This document shows, in pieces, positions 56,190 through 64,000 of a stretch of DNA of 64,000 bases. The notes beneath the pieces are model-generated. The model did no database searches and was not told the origin of the DNA. It saw nothing but the letters and a program-made list of their open reading frames with translations. Both the position numbers and the translations under genes were made by a program. The DNA comes from JBBRMW01 sp965246845. Its GTDB lineage: Bacteria > Chloroflexota > Anaerolineae > Aggregatilineales > UBA2796. Every line of letters starts with the position of its first letter. Position 1 is the first letter of the stretch. The stretch is from assembly GCA_965246845.1 (NCBI GenBank), contig CBDFFR010000012.1, forward strand, positions 310,001 through 374,000, given 5' to 3'.

Positions 56190-57359
56190 CTACTTCACAA
56201 CATCTTTCGGCTGCGATGACGGTTCGGCGGCCTTCGGTGCGCCGGACGCATCCTCTACCGCCGTCGATTTGGGAGGACGCCCGGCGCTACGCACGTTCGT
56301 CAGCTTGTTCAACAGGTCGAACCAGAACGGCGCACCCTGCGAGACTGCAAATCCGGTGATCAGGATGCCGAGCAGCTTTTGCACGGCCAGCCCGAACACA
56401 ATCAACCCGCCTTTCAGGACGCCCGGCTGCGCATAAAAATCGTGCAGGGTGTCTTCGGTCCAGCCGAGCGGGATATTCAGGCTGGCAAGCAAGGCTTGCG
56501 TAGCGTTGAACTGCGCCGCAGAATTCGCGATGATTTGCTGCTGCGCCTGTATTGCCTTGAACTGGTCGGCTTGCGCGGCGGCCTGTTCCGCAATCGCAGA
56601 GCGCAGCGCCGGATTTTGCAGCAGACGGTTGGCAATCGCAATCGTGTCGATATTGAACAACAGGGCGATCATGATTCCCAGTGTGAGCAGGATGATCTGC
56701 GTGCGGCGCTTGTACCAGCCGCCAACGCGCTCCATCGAGCTATCGAACCAGCCTTCCAGATCGACCCGGAAGCGTGTCAGGTCGTTATCGGCGCGGTTGA
56801 GCAGCGAGAGCATCACGGGCTTGAGCGGGGCATGATCCGGCAGTTTCAGGATCACCTCTCGCCATGCGTTCAGGTCTGCGCCGCTCCACGCAATTTGTGC
56901 GGATGTATCGGCGTCGGGGTTGAACGGCGTCACAGGGTCGGTTGTCAGCAAATGCGCCTTTTCCGCGCCGGGCGACGGTACGCGAAACACGGTATCGAAC
57001 ACCGCGAGCGAAAAATCCCGCGCGGCGATATACGCGGGGCGATTTTTGCCTTCGAGCGTAGGCGCGATCAAGGTCTTTTGATAAAAATGATCGACGTACC
57101 GTTCAGCGGCGTTTGCGACCGGGTTGTACGCGCCAAAACGGGCGAGGACATTCCGCACGATGCCGAAGGTATACTGCTCGGCGACTTCCGGGCGCATGAA
57201 CAGGCTGCGGATGAACTGCTCCATGCCCTGTGCGCGGAAACGCAAGGCGCTGTTGATCGCCTCGCTCGCCGCCGACGCCATAATGCTCATCGCGAGGTAG
57301 ACCAACGCAAGGCCAATCGCCACATCAAGAATGCCGCTTCCGAATATGCCGCCGTTCAT
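56190..57359 (-). CDS. Membrane protein of unknown function
   Basis: The 389-residue protein has an N-terminal helix (LDVAIGLALVYLAMSIMASA) followed by ASEAINSALRFRAQGMEQFI, a helix at about 215-245 after basic KRRTQ (IILLTLGIMIALLFNIDTIA), an Ala/Gln-rich coiled-coil-like stretch with NSAAQFNATQALLASL, and a last hydrophobic part (GGLIVFGLAVQKLLGILITG) before a Pro/Ser tail. The family occurs widely as uncharacterised proteins with a cytoplasmic middle domain. It follows no obvious partner apart from the small-domain gene upstream on the same strand. Confidence 0.72.
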   Translation of the reverse strand: MNGGIFGSGILDVAIGLALVYLAMSIMASAASEAINSALRFRAQGMEQFIRSLFMRPEVAEQYTFGIVRNVLARFGAYNPVANAAERYVDHFYQKTLIAPTLEGKNRPAYIAARDFSLAVFDTVFRVPSPGAEKAHLLTTDPVTPFNPDADTSAQIAWSGADLNAWREVILKLPDHAPLKPVMLSLLNRADNDLTRFRVDLEGWFDSSMERVGGWYKRRTQIILLTLGIMIALLFNIDTIAIANRLLQNPALRSAIAEQAAAQADQFKAIQAQQQIIANSAAQFNATQALLASLNIPLGWTEDTLHDFYAQPGVLKGGLIVFGLAVQKLLGILITGFAVSQGAPFWFDLLNKLTNVRSAGRPPKSTAVEDASGAPKAAEPSSQPKDVVK

Positions 57360-57440
57360 AGACGCTTCCTGTCATCATGGTCGGAACAGATTTTGATTGT
57401 ATTGCTGTCCAGGTATTTGGGCAAACGCACAGTGTGGGTA

Positions 57441-57463
57441 TGTGTAGGGGCGGCCTCGCCCAT
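57441..57463. repeat. Half palindromic repeat (TAGGGGCGG type)
   Basis: TGTGTAGGGGCGGCCTCGCC has the CTACA-side half of the GGACAC family in inverted orientation and a shortened palindrome (GGGCGGCCTCGCCC). It lies between two minus-strand genes. Confidence 0.5.
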
Positions 57464-57464
57464 C

Positions 57465-58097
57465 TTATTCCTTCTGGAGCAAAAGCTGTGCCGTCTCGCG
57501 TGCGGCGGGGTCCGGGTAGCCGTGTTCCGCAACCAGTGTATGCAAGAGGATACCTTCGCCGCGTCGTGTGCCGAGCAGCAATTCCTGTAACACAATATCG
57601 ATGATATACAGCAACCTCGAAAATGGCATGAACTGGCTGGGCATCGCGCTGAACAGAATCGCGAACATGCGCTCCTGCAATTCCGGGTCCTGAATGCCGC
57701 TGCCCGGCCAGCGGGTCGCCCACGTCTGTTGATAGCTGCCCATATGCAGGATGTCTGCACGCATCCGCAGCAGTTGCGCAATCGCAGCCTTGCGATCTGC
57801 CGCATCGACGCGCCGCTCACCATCACGGTAAGGCAGGTTCGGGAGCGCCTCGTAGATACTGCCGGGGAGCGTTGTCCGCACCAGCTTTCCAAACGTTGTG
57901 CCGGCAAGGTCGAGCGCGGTACAAAGCACCTGCTCGCAGCGCCGATAGTAGACGATTCCGACACCCTGTTCGGCGGCGCGGTCGAGCCGCCATAGGATCG
58001 AAAGGTAATCTCCGAATTCGAGCGGGAGCGCAGGCGGTGCTTTCAGGTCGTAGGCGGACAGAAGCTGCCGGATGCGGAGTTCATCGAAGGGAGTCAT
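57465..58097 (-). CDS. Cytosolic protein of unknown function
   Basis: The 210-residue helical protein begins MTPFDELRIRQLLSAYDL and contains CEQVLCTALDLAGTTFGKL, Gly-poor helices and a C-terminal part (LYIIDIVLQELLLGTRRGEG) without membrane character. No known domain is recognised. It is in the same direction as the membrane protein gene 105 bases downstream and may be expressed with it; a palindromic half-repeat lies between. Confidence 0.65.
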   Translation of the reverse strand: MTPFDELRIRQLLSAYDLKAPPALPLEFGDYLSILWRLDRAAEQGVGIVYYRRCEQVLCTALDLAGTTFGKLVRTTLPGSIYEALPNLPYRDGERRVDAADRKAAIAQLLRMRADILHMGSYQQTWATRWPGSGIQDPELQERMFAILFSAMPSQFMPFSRLLYIIDIVLQELLLGTRRGEGILLHTLVAEHGYPDPAARETAQLLLQKE

Positions 58098-58168
58098 GCT
58101 TGCATCGATCTGGCTCTTAATTCCATGTCGCCAAGAATACCTGTTTTTTCATGGCGTCGGCAATTGTG

Positions 58169-58546
58169 TTAACCGTCCAGCACGCGCACCAGCTCACGCA
58201 TGAACGCGGTCGCGTCGAGCGGTTTGGGGAAGTACGCTGCAAATCCGGCTTCGATGGCCTTCACAGCGATTTCGGGCGAATGGTAAGCCGTCATCGCGAC
58301 ACAGCGCAACGCCGCCGTCGCGGGGACGGTGTGCAGCGTGCGCAGCAGTGTCCAGCCATCCATCCCCGGTAACGCAAGATCGATGATCGCGCCGCCGAAT
58401 ACCGCGCCGTTGCTGATTTGCGCGAGTGCCTCTTCTGCGCTTCCACATACCGCGAACTGGACGCGATGGTGACGCAAAATGCGGCTGACCAGCTCCTGCC
58501 CGTCGTGATCATCTTCTACCACCAGATAATGCGCTGCTGTGTTCAT
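58169..58546 (-). CDS. Stand-alone response regulator B (receiver domain)
   Basis: The 125-residue protein is a bare receiver: acidic pair EDD at 11-13, Asp56 in AIIDLALPGMDGW, Thr86-like AMTAYH and Lys108 in YFPKPLDA. Its ATG overlaps the stop of receiver A by 4 bases. With no output domain it may act by protein contact or as a relay intermediate of the adjacent kinase. Confidence 0.9.
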   Translation of the reverse strand: MNTAAHYLVVEDDHDGQELVSRILRHHRVQFAVCGSAEEALAQISNGAVFGGAIIDLALPGMDGWTLLRTLHTVPATAALRCVAMTAYHSPEIAVKAIEAGFAAYFPKPLDATAFMRELVRVLDG

Positions 58547-58986
58547 GGGTTCGTCACTGCTTCCGGCACGGAAACCATGAGTGATGGTATATCCATCACG
58601 ACTTTGAGAAGATCGTGCAGGAACGTCGCCGGGGTGAGCGGCTTCGTCAGATAGTTGTGGAACCCGGCGGCAATCGCCCGTTCGCGGTCGCCCTTAACCG
58701 CGTGTGCAGTCAGCGCAATCACCGGGGTATCCATCGTCGCCCGGTTCTGCTTGAGTTCAAAGACGAACCCCCAGCCATCCAGCGTGGGCATCGAAAGGTC
58801 GGAGACAATCAGGTTCGGCGTGACTGTCGAAAGCACGGCAAGCGCCTGACGGCCATCCATTGCGGTATGTACCTGTGCGCCGTAGAAGGTCAGGATGCGC
58901 GCGGCCACTTCGAGGCTATCCGGTTCATCATCGACGACCAGCACGTTCCACTCCTTGAGTGCGGTGCGCGAAATTTTGTCTGGCAT
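58543..58986 (-). CDS. Stand-alone response regulator A (receiver domain)
   Basis: The 147-residue receiver has acidic VDDEPDS at 18-24, phospho-acceptor Asp63 (LIVSDLSMPTLDGWGF), Thr in ALTAHAV and Lys115 (YLTKPLTP). It starts 11 bases after the histidine kinase stop and overlaps receiver B, forming a kinase-receiver-receiver operon with no DNA-binding output. Confidence 0.92.
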   Translation of the reverse strand: MPDKISRTALKEWNVLVVDDEPDSLEVAARILTFYGAQVHTAMDGRQALAVLSTVTPNLIVSDLSMPTLDGWGFVFELKQNRATMDTPVIALTAHAVKGDRERAIAAGFHNYLTKPLTPATFLHDLLKVVMDIPSLMVSVPEAVTNP

Positions 58987-58997
58987 GTGGATTATCC

Positions 58998-60485
58998 TTA
59001 TCGGGTTCCGGTGAGGACCGGAATGGCAGTGGTTTCTATGGCGAGGGGTTGCGCAAGCAGCGGCAACAAAAGGGTGAACGTGCTACCAACGCCGAGTTCA
59101 CTTTCGACCGAGATGCTGCCGTTCATCATTCGGCAGATGTTCCGCACGATAGCGAGGCCAAGTCCGCTCCCGCCATAGACGCGCTCTGACGAGCCATCCA
59201 ATTGTCGGAACTCTTCAAAAATGTAGTTCAGGGCGTGCGGCGGGATGCCGATGCCTGTATCGCGAACCGTGATCCGCAATTGCTCCTGCTGCGCCTCCAG
59301 CATCATCGCAACGCCGCCTTTTTCCGTAAACTTGATTGCGTTGGAGAGCAGGTTGGTCACGGCTTTGGTCAGGCGTTCGACATCGATATATAGCGTATCA
59401 GACAGTTCCGGCGCGACGCGCGTGGTGAACTCAAGACCCTTGTTCCGGGCGAGGATTGAAATTGAATCCGACCAGCGCGTGACCAGCTCACGCAGGACCA
59501 CGCATTCCGGGGTGATTTCCATGCGCCCGGCTTCAATTTTGGCGATGTCCAGGACGTCATTGATCAGCGCGAGCAGGCGCTTCCCGTTGGAGTCGACCCG
59601 TTCCAGCATATGCTGTGCATCGGCATCGAATTCGCCCCCCATACCGCTGAGCATAATACCCGTAAAGCCATTAATTGCGTTGAGCGGAGTGCGCAATTCA
59701 TGGCTCATCGTGTTCAGGAATTCGGATTTGAGGCGCGTGCTTTCCTGCGCCAGTGCCTTTGCGCGCGATAGCTCCGCGTTGACCTGTACTAAATCCGCGT
59801 TCGCTTTGACTGCATTCTGTAATACCAGATCGAGTTCGTGCCGTCGACCTCGCTCCACGACGTTGCGGAATGCGGTGGCGAAGATGATGAAGCCACTGAT
59901 CAGTGTGTGCCACAAGACCAACCCGATCAGTATGTCCCGGTTCGTATAAAACGCCAGCAAACTGAGGACTTCCACGACGACGATTGTAACCGCAGTGAGT
60001 ATCGTGATACGCAGCGAGAAGAAGATGCTCGCATAGACGACCAGCGCATCCAGCCCGATACTGAATAGAGCCAGATTCGGATTGATAATTTCGCTGGTCG
60101 CATCCCGGACACTCAGCAGGTAGATGTATACCCCTAACGTCGCCAGCATCGTCAGGAGCAGGCTCGCCGCCGCCGCTTGAAAATAGCGCCCGCTCCGGTT
60201 CAGTAAATAGGACACGAACTCTGTGCCGATAATGACTGCCCACACCATGGGGAAAAACGCAGTGGTGTTCCCGCGGTTTGTAGACAGCGAGGCCAGCCAG
60301 CCCATGCCATTCGCGAATATCGCGAACAAGAGCAATGAACCGAGCAGACGCGATTGGCGGCGTGTGGTGACATCTACGATGCTTGCGGCAGGATAGGTCA
60401 ACCGATCGAACAGACGTTGCAGATTGGACAGAAGCGAGTCGGATTTGTCCATGGAGAGGGGTGCAGAGGATGTTTGCGTTGCCAT
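58998..60485 (-). CDS. Membrane sensor histidine kinase
   Basis: The 495-residue kinase has six helices at about 48-210 (LLGSLLLFAIFANGMGWLAS through TLISGFIIFATAF), a short coiled coil (ADLVQVNAELSRAKALAQES), HisKA with His262 in FLNTMSHELRTPLNAING, and a HATPase domain with N box AVTNLLSNAIKFTEKGG, G1 VRDTGIGIPP and G2 YGGSGLGLAIVRNI. No periplasmic sensor domain is apparent, so the signal is probably sensed in the membrane. Two receivers follow in the same operon. Confidence 0.93.
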   Translation of the reverse strand: MATQTSSAPLSMDKSDSLLSNLQRLFDRLTYPAASIVDVTTRRQSRLLGSLLLFAIFANGMGWLASLSTNRGNTTAFFPMVWAVIIGTEFVSYLLNRSGRYFQAAAASLLLTMLATLGVYIYLLSVRDATSEIINPNLALFSIGLDALVVYASIFFSLRITILTAVTIVVVEVLSLLAFYTNRDILIGLVLWHTLISGFIIFATAFRNVVERGRRHELDLVLQNAVKANADLVQVNAELSRAKALAQESTRLKSEFLNTMSHELRTPLNAINGFTGIMLSGMGGEFDADAQHMLERVDSNGKRLLALINDVLDIAKIEAGRMEITPECVVLRELVTRWSDSISILARNKGLEFTTRVAPELSDTLYIDVERLTKAVTNLLSNAIKFTEKGGVAMMLEAQQEQLRITVRDTGIGIPPHALNYIFEEFRQLDGSSERVYGGSGLGLAIVRNICRMMNGSISVESELGVGSTFTLLLPLLAQPLAIETTAIPVLTGTR

Positions 60486-60736
60486 CGAAAAACCAGCCTT
60501 TTATGCGAGGCTCAATAAAAAATCATTTTACAACCGACACCCACTTGTGCAAGGTTCTCACATGATTTGAAACAAACTTGTTACATTGCCCTAGACCTTT
60601 GAATCCGTTCAAACATGTTTACACTTGTCGCAAATTTTCTGTGATGAACAGCCACTCTTGAATTCAAGCGCGAACAACGGGTAAAGTTCCACACAATTAA
60701 GGCCTCAATGCACGATAGCTTCAGCGAAGGATTTCC

Positions 60737-61924
60737 ATGCTCCAAAACATCCTGATGTTCATCCTCGGCGCGTTCGTCTTCGCGGCGGGCTTGCTGCTCG
60801 TCGTCGAGACGATCTATTCCGCAATCCGCACGTTCGTCCTGCCACGCAGCGCCCCGGATGCGCTCGTGCGTTTCTGGTTTCGGCGAATGCGCTGGTGTTT
60901 TGCACTGCGCCTTAAAAAAGTCACGGATTTCCAGCGGACCGATAGTATCCTCGCGCTTTACGCGCCGATCACGCTCGTCTCCCTGCCCTTCGTATGGCTG
61001 ACGCTGATCATGTTTGGGTATACCGCCATGTACTGGGCGCTCGGCGCGCTGCCTGCGGGTGCGGAGCGGTTCAGCATCGAGGCCGTACTCTATGCGCTTC
61101 GCCTGAGCGGTTCCTCGATGCTCACACTCGGCGTCCTCTCACAGGAAGGCACAGGTTTTTCGCTGCTCATGTTCAGCGAAGCCGCGATTGGCCTGGTCCT
61201 CGTCGCGCTGCTGATTGCCTACTTGCCGACACTCTACAGCGCGTTCTCCAAACGTGAGGCGCTCGTCTCGCTGCTCGAAGTCCGCACCGGAGCGCCACCC
61301 TCACTCATCACCTTCTTTGAGCGTATGTTCCGCTACGCAGAAGAGGATGACCGCAAACAGCTTTGGCAGGAGTGGGAACTGTGGTTCACCGAACTCGAAG
61401 AGTCGCATACCAGCCTGCCGACCCTCGCCTTTTTCCGCTCGCAGCAGCCGACCCGAAGCTGGATCACGGCGGCGGGCGTTATGCTGGATGCGGCGGCCAT
61501 ACAGCTTTCCGCGCTTGAGATTGATGATCACGGACGCGCGGCGCTCACGATCCGCGCCGGGTTCCTCGCACTGCGCCGCATCTCGGATTTTTTCGGCATT
61601 GCCTACGATGCCGACCCGAAGCCAACGGACAAGATCAGCATCATGCGCGGCGAATTCGACTCCGTTTACGACGAACTGGCCGCGCTGAATCTCTTTAAAA
61701 TGAAAGCGGATCGGGATCAAGCGTGGCGCGATTATGCCGGCTGGCGTGTCAATTACGACACTGTACTGGTCGCGCTCGCGGAACTGGTCGTTGCGCCCTA
61801 TGCGCCCTGGGTCTCGGATCGTGGCATTCGGCGGCGGCAGCCAAAGTTGTTTGAACGGTTGCGCGCGAAGAAAGGCACGCATCGTCAGGAAGCTGTCACG
61901 GAACCGCAATCCGTTGAAGGTTGA
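60737..61924 (+). CDS. Membrane protein with channel-like pore region
   Basis: The 395-residue protein has an N-terminal helix (ILMFILGAFVFAAGLLLVVE), a second pair at about 78-110 (LYAPITLVSLPFVWLTLIMF, then YTAMYWALGAL), and RLSGSSMLTLGVLSQEGTGF followed by a helix (LLMFSEAAIGLVLVALLIAY). The order helix, P-loop, helix is that of two-pore-helix potassium channels, and SSMLTLGVLSQE occupies the filter place, but the Thr-x-Gly-Tyr-Gly filter is not present. The last 200 residues are a soluble helical domain. The 250-base gap before it has TTTACA/TGTGAT-like boxes. Confidence 0.72.
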   Translation: MLQNILMFILGAFVFAAGLLLVVETIYSAIRTFVLPRSAPDALVRFWFRRMRWCFALRLKKVTDFQRTDSILALYAPITLVSLPFVWLTLIMFGYTAMYWALGALPAGAERFSIEAVLYALRLSGSSMLTLGVLSQEGTGFSLLMFSEAAIGLVLVALLIAYLPTLYSAFSKREALVSLLEVRTGAPPSLITFFERMFRYAEEDDRKQLWQEWELWFTELEESHTSLPTLAFFRSQQPTRSWITAAGVMLDAAAIQLSALEIDDHGRAALTIRAGFLALRRISDFFGIAYDADPKPTDKISIMRGEFDSVYDELAALNLFKMKADRDQAWRDYAGWRVNYDTVLVALAELVVAPYAPWVSDRGIRRRQPKLFERLRAKKGTHRQEAVTEPQSVEG

Positions 61925-61963
61925 CGTTGGTGCTGCGGACCGCTATGCTTGCCTTGTAATATA

Positions 61964-62033
61964 GGGCGGACACATAGGTCCGCCCCTACACAATGCGGTG
62001 TTTTTGTACGGGCGACCCTATGTGGTCGCCCAC
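61964..62033. repeat. Palindromic intergenic repeat pair (GGACAC type)
   Basis: GGGCGGACACATAGGTCCGC then CCCTACACAATGCG is followed by TTTTTGTACGGGCGACCCTA and TGTGGTCGCCC. It is the full two-armed form of the GGACAC family, in the same layout as the CGGGCAAGCC pairs. Confidence 0.82.
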
Positions 62034-62064
62034 CGAATTGACGCAATCAGTTAACCGGGGGAAC

Positions 62065-63132
62065 ATGAAGAAGCTATTGTTGAGCGCGCTCGTGCTGTTC
62101 GCGACATTTGCCGGGCTGGGTATTCGCGCGCAGGCCGATGATTTTCCGTGCGACGCCGGGACGTGTACGCCGGGAATCAGCATTTACGGTCCTGCGATGA
62201 AGGCGCTGCTTGCGCAGATGGCCGCCTACCCGACGCCCGCCGTGACGCGCGTGCAGGTCGATGAGAAGACGCTCTATTCGCAAGCGTACCGCCGCATTAT
62301 GAAGGAAACCGATGTGTTCAGCGGACCGGGCGGCGGCGTGGTTGCGCACATCGACGCAGGCTTCAACTTCGTGAACGCCGGGCGCATTCAGGCCGGATTC
62401 GTTGAAATCCGCACCGGGCAGTGGGTCCCCGAAGATGTGCTGGGTCCCGTCAACAAGGCCGTCAGCAAGTTCAGCGGCGTCACCTTCGAGAACGGGATGC
62501 CGCCCGTCAGCTTCGGATGGGTGCTGCTCGATACCAAACCGAGCAAGACGCCCGGCGCGCGGCCTGTTTCCGGCACGCCGGAGATGAAACGCTACACACT
62601 GGTGAACATCTTCGCGACCGTCGATGTCGATGGGTGGGCGTGGTATCTGATTGGTCCCGACCAGTGGATCGTTCAGACTCGCCTCGCGAAGATGAACCCG
62701 GTCCAGCGCCCGGCGGAGATTACGGGCGGCAAGTGGGTCGCCGTTGATACCTACGAGCAAACGTTGATTGCCTACGAGGACGATAAACCCGTCTTCGCGA
62801 CGCTCATTTCATCCGGGCTGACGAAGTGGGCGACGAACGAGGGCGTCTTCAAGATTTGGGACCGCCACCAATTGATCAAGATGAGTGGCGCGGAGAAGCA
62901 GCCGGATTTCTATTACCTGCCAGAAGTTCCGTATGTGATGTACTTCAACGATAAAGAGCAGGCATTGCACGGCGCATACTGGCATGACGGCTTCGGCTTC
63001 CGGCGCTCGCATGGCTGCGTGAACATGAGCATCACGGATAGCGGCTGGATTTTCAACTGGAGCAAGGATACACCGGACGCGGCGGTGTATGTCTATCGGA
63101 GTGGCGAGTACAAGCACGGCGCGCCACGCTGA
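62065..63132 (+). CDS. L,D-transpeptidase (YkuD domain)
   Basis: ATG 62065 follows CGGGGGAAC and starts a signal peptide (MKKLLLSALVLFATFAGLGI, cleavage near AQA). The 355-residue protein ends with a YkuD domain at about 230-345: HGAYWHDGFGFRRSHGCVNM carries catalytic Cys318 with His302 and His316. Such enzymes make 3-3 cross-links in peptidoglycan or attach proteins to it. The 200-residue middle part has SH3-like beta strands (DVFSGPGGGVVAHIDAGFNF), a likely wall-binding domain. A terminator follows. Confidence 0.93.
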   Translation: MKKLLLSALVLFATFAGLGIRAQADDFPCDAGTCTPGISIYGPAMKALLAQMAAYPTPAVTRVQVDEKTLYSQAYRRIMKETDVFSGPGGGVVAHIDAGFNFVNAGRIQAGFVEIRTGQWVPEDVLGPVNKAVSKFSGVTFENGMPPVSFGWVLLDTKPSKTPGARPVSGTPEMKRYTLVNIFATVDVDGWAWYLIGPDQWIVQTRLAKMNPVQRPAEITGGKWVAVDTYEQTLIAYEDDKPVFATLISSGLTKWATNEGVFKIWDRHQLIKMSGAEKQPDFYYLPEVPYVMYFNDKEQALHGAYWHDGFGFRRSHGCVNMSITDSGWIFNWSKDTPDAAVYVYRSGEYKHGAPR

Positions 63133-63165
63133 ATATCCCACCCCGCCAGTAGCGAACGATAGCGA

Positions 63166-63197
63166 ACAGACCGGATATTCTCCGGTCTGTTTTTTTC
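63166..63197 (+). terminator. Intrinsic terminator between convergent genes
   Basis: ACAGACCGGA (63166-63175) and TCCGGTCTGT (63181-63190) form a perfect 10-bp stem, 5-base loop, with seven T after it. It ends the L,D-transpeptidase transcript; the opposite side has few T, so it works mainly on the plus strand. Confidence 0.92.
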
Positions 63198-63198
63198 G

Positions 63199-64000
63199 CT
63201 AGTTTTTCTTGCCCAGCGCCAGATTAAGGAATTCCGCGTCGGTCCAGCCTTTGGCGGCACGCCCGAAGCGAATAATCACGAGATCGAGCGAGGGAATGAC
63301 GTATTGCCGTTCGTCGCCCGCCCCAGCCATCATTACGAGGTCCGTTGGTCCACCGGGAGCGATCTGGAACAACCCGTTTTGTTTCGCAGCGTTGCTGTGC
63401 GGGAAAACATCATCCAGCCCAATCGTCGAGATCGGCATCGGGTTGTTGAGCCAGAAGGTCAGCCCATAAGCCGGGAAAACCGCGCTCCCTGTGAAACATT
63501 CGGAGAGCATCGCTTTATCGAGGATGGTCTGGCCTTTCCAGACGCCCTGATCGCGGATTAGCTCGCCATATTTCACCCATTCCCGCGCAGTGATAAATGC
63601 CCCACCCGGCATGATCAGATGGCCGGCGAGGTCGCGCCGCCACTCGCCCATCTTCAACTCGATAGGCTGGAATACCTTCTGATCGATGAAGTCATACACA
63701 TCGGTGTACCTGCCGTCGGCTTTCAATTTACGATCCATGATCGCGCCGAATGCGGCCAGGTGGCTCGGTCCATAGCGAAAGACGGTTCCGGGTGCGACAA
63801 GCGGAACCGTCAGCACGTACTGGTATTTATCGGGGGTCGATGCGCCTTGCAGCGCGTCGGTGGCGGGGTCCAACCCGTCCGTAAAGTTGAGAATCTGGCG
63901 CACGGTGATTTTGGAGCGGAGCGGGTCTGATTTCCATTCCGTCAGGGTCTTCGAGGCGGGTTCATCGAAGGAGAGCAGACCCTCCATTTTGGCGGCAACC
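63199..64000 (-). CDS. Serine hydrolase of the beta-lactamase/class C type, N-terminus beyond window
   Basis: The frame is open to the right edge; an internal ATG at 63987 is not the true start because typical family sequence already precedes it (AAKMEGLLSFDEPASKTLTE). ITVRQILNFTDGLD is the usual segment after the active Ser-x-x-Lys, which lies off-window. TVFRYGPSHLAAFGAIMD carries the Tyr-x-Asn-like motif as Tyr-Gly-Pro-Ser, and the KTG-like position near VMMAGAGDERQYVIP reads AGAGDE. It is therefore probably an esterase or peptidase relative. The stop at 63199 abuts the terminator. Confidence 0.82.
   Translation of the reverse strand, partial: VAAKMEGLLSFDEPASKTLTEWKSDPLRSKITVRQILNFTDGLDPATDALQGASTPDKYQYVLTVPLVAPGTVFRYGPSHLAAFGAIMDRKLKADGRYTDVYDFIDQKVFQPIELKMGEWRRDLAGHLIMPGGAFITAREWVKYGELIRDQGVWKGQTILDKAMLSECFTGSAVFPAYGLTFWLNNPMPISTIGLDDVFPHSNAAKQNGLFQIAPGGPTDLVMMAGAGDERQYVIPSLDLVIIRFGRAAKGWTDAEFLNLALGKKN

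Noticed and set aside
63199..63987. Complete 262-residue serine hydrolase starting at 63987
   Set aside because: Coding continues upstream to the window edge and the catalytic Ser-x-x-Lys is missing from the shorter reading, so the gene is truncated by the window.

Overview
The window is high-GC bacterial chromosome, densely coded on both strands. The gene set best fits a Chloroflexota (Anaerolineae-like) organism: a NuoC-NuoD fusion, LytR-CpsA-Psr and YkuD wall enzymes, a GT28 glycolipid-type glycosyltransferase, and short intergenic palindromic repeats. The phylum is an inference from gene content, not from a marker gene. Both ends are cut: a secreted protein runs off the left edge and a serine hydrolase off the right edge.

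Layout. 1-4.7 kb: secreted protein and a heterodimeric ABC exporter. 5-11 kb: MFS protein, GT28 glycosyltransferase, secreted beta-propeller protein, NERD-like protein with a lone receiver domain. 11-15 kb: uppP, then a sulfur amino acid locus in which two very short Cys/Met-rich leader peptides, each followed by an intrinsic terminator, bracket a tRNA-Cys gene and lead into metY and metX. 15-18.5 kb: PspC and LiaF-like envelope genes, a decayed phage tail fragment and an IS982-type element. 18.6-22.7 kb: iscX, nuoB, nuoCD and nuoI, only part of complex I. 22.9-31.4 kb: M32 carboxypeptidase, YacP-like RNase, mnmA, an AT-richer WD40-like gene, an ATP-grasp protein, greA and lysS. 31.5-38.3 kb: LCP protein, sigma factor and membrane partner, FabH-like synthase, SDR, sirtuin, aldo/keto reductase. 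38.3-40.8 kb: carbamoyltransferase with three small membrane proteins, one of only 56 residues (DUF5989-like). 40.9-43.1 kb: two DUF488 proteins, a dual-OB-like protein and a DUF5990-like protein. 43.2-48 kb: three-repeat secreted protein, amidohydrolase, second IS982 copy, NAD-dependent epimerase. 48-56 kb: DEAD-box helicase and a six-gene unit of spermidine/putrescine-type ABC transporter, ADP-ribosylglycohydrolase and PfkB kinase. 56-64 kb: uncharacterised membrane proteins, a histidine kinase with two stand-alone receivers, a channel-like protein, an L,D-transpeptidase and a beta-lactamase-fold hydrolase.

How parts work together. The strongest regulatory story is at 11.88-14.87 kb. There is no room for a promoter between the first terminator and the tRNA-Cys, so the tRNA should be made only by read-through of a terminator that follows Cys codons. 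The second leader has a clear antiterminator/terminator alternative just ahead of metY-metX. This looks like a two-stage cysteine-sensing attenuator controlling both tRNA-Cys and sulfur amino acid synthesis. The Pot-ARH-PfkB unit suggests import followed by de-ribosylation and phosphorylation of a ribosylated compound. Two nucleotide-identical-looking, inverted IS982 copies with intact 5-bp target duplications show recent transposition and could mediate inversion of the 27.6 kb between them.
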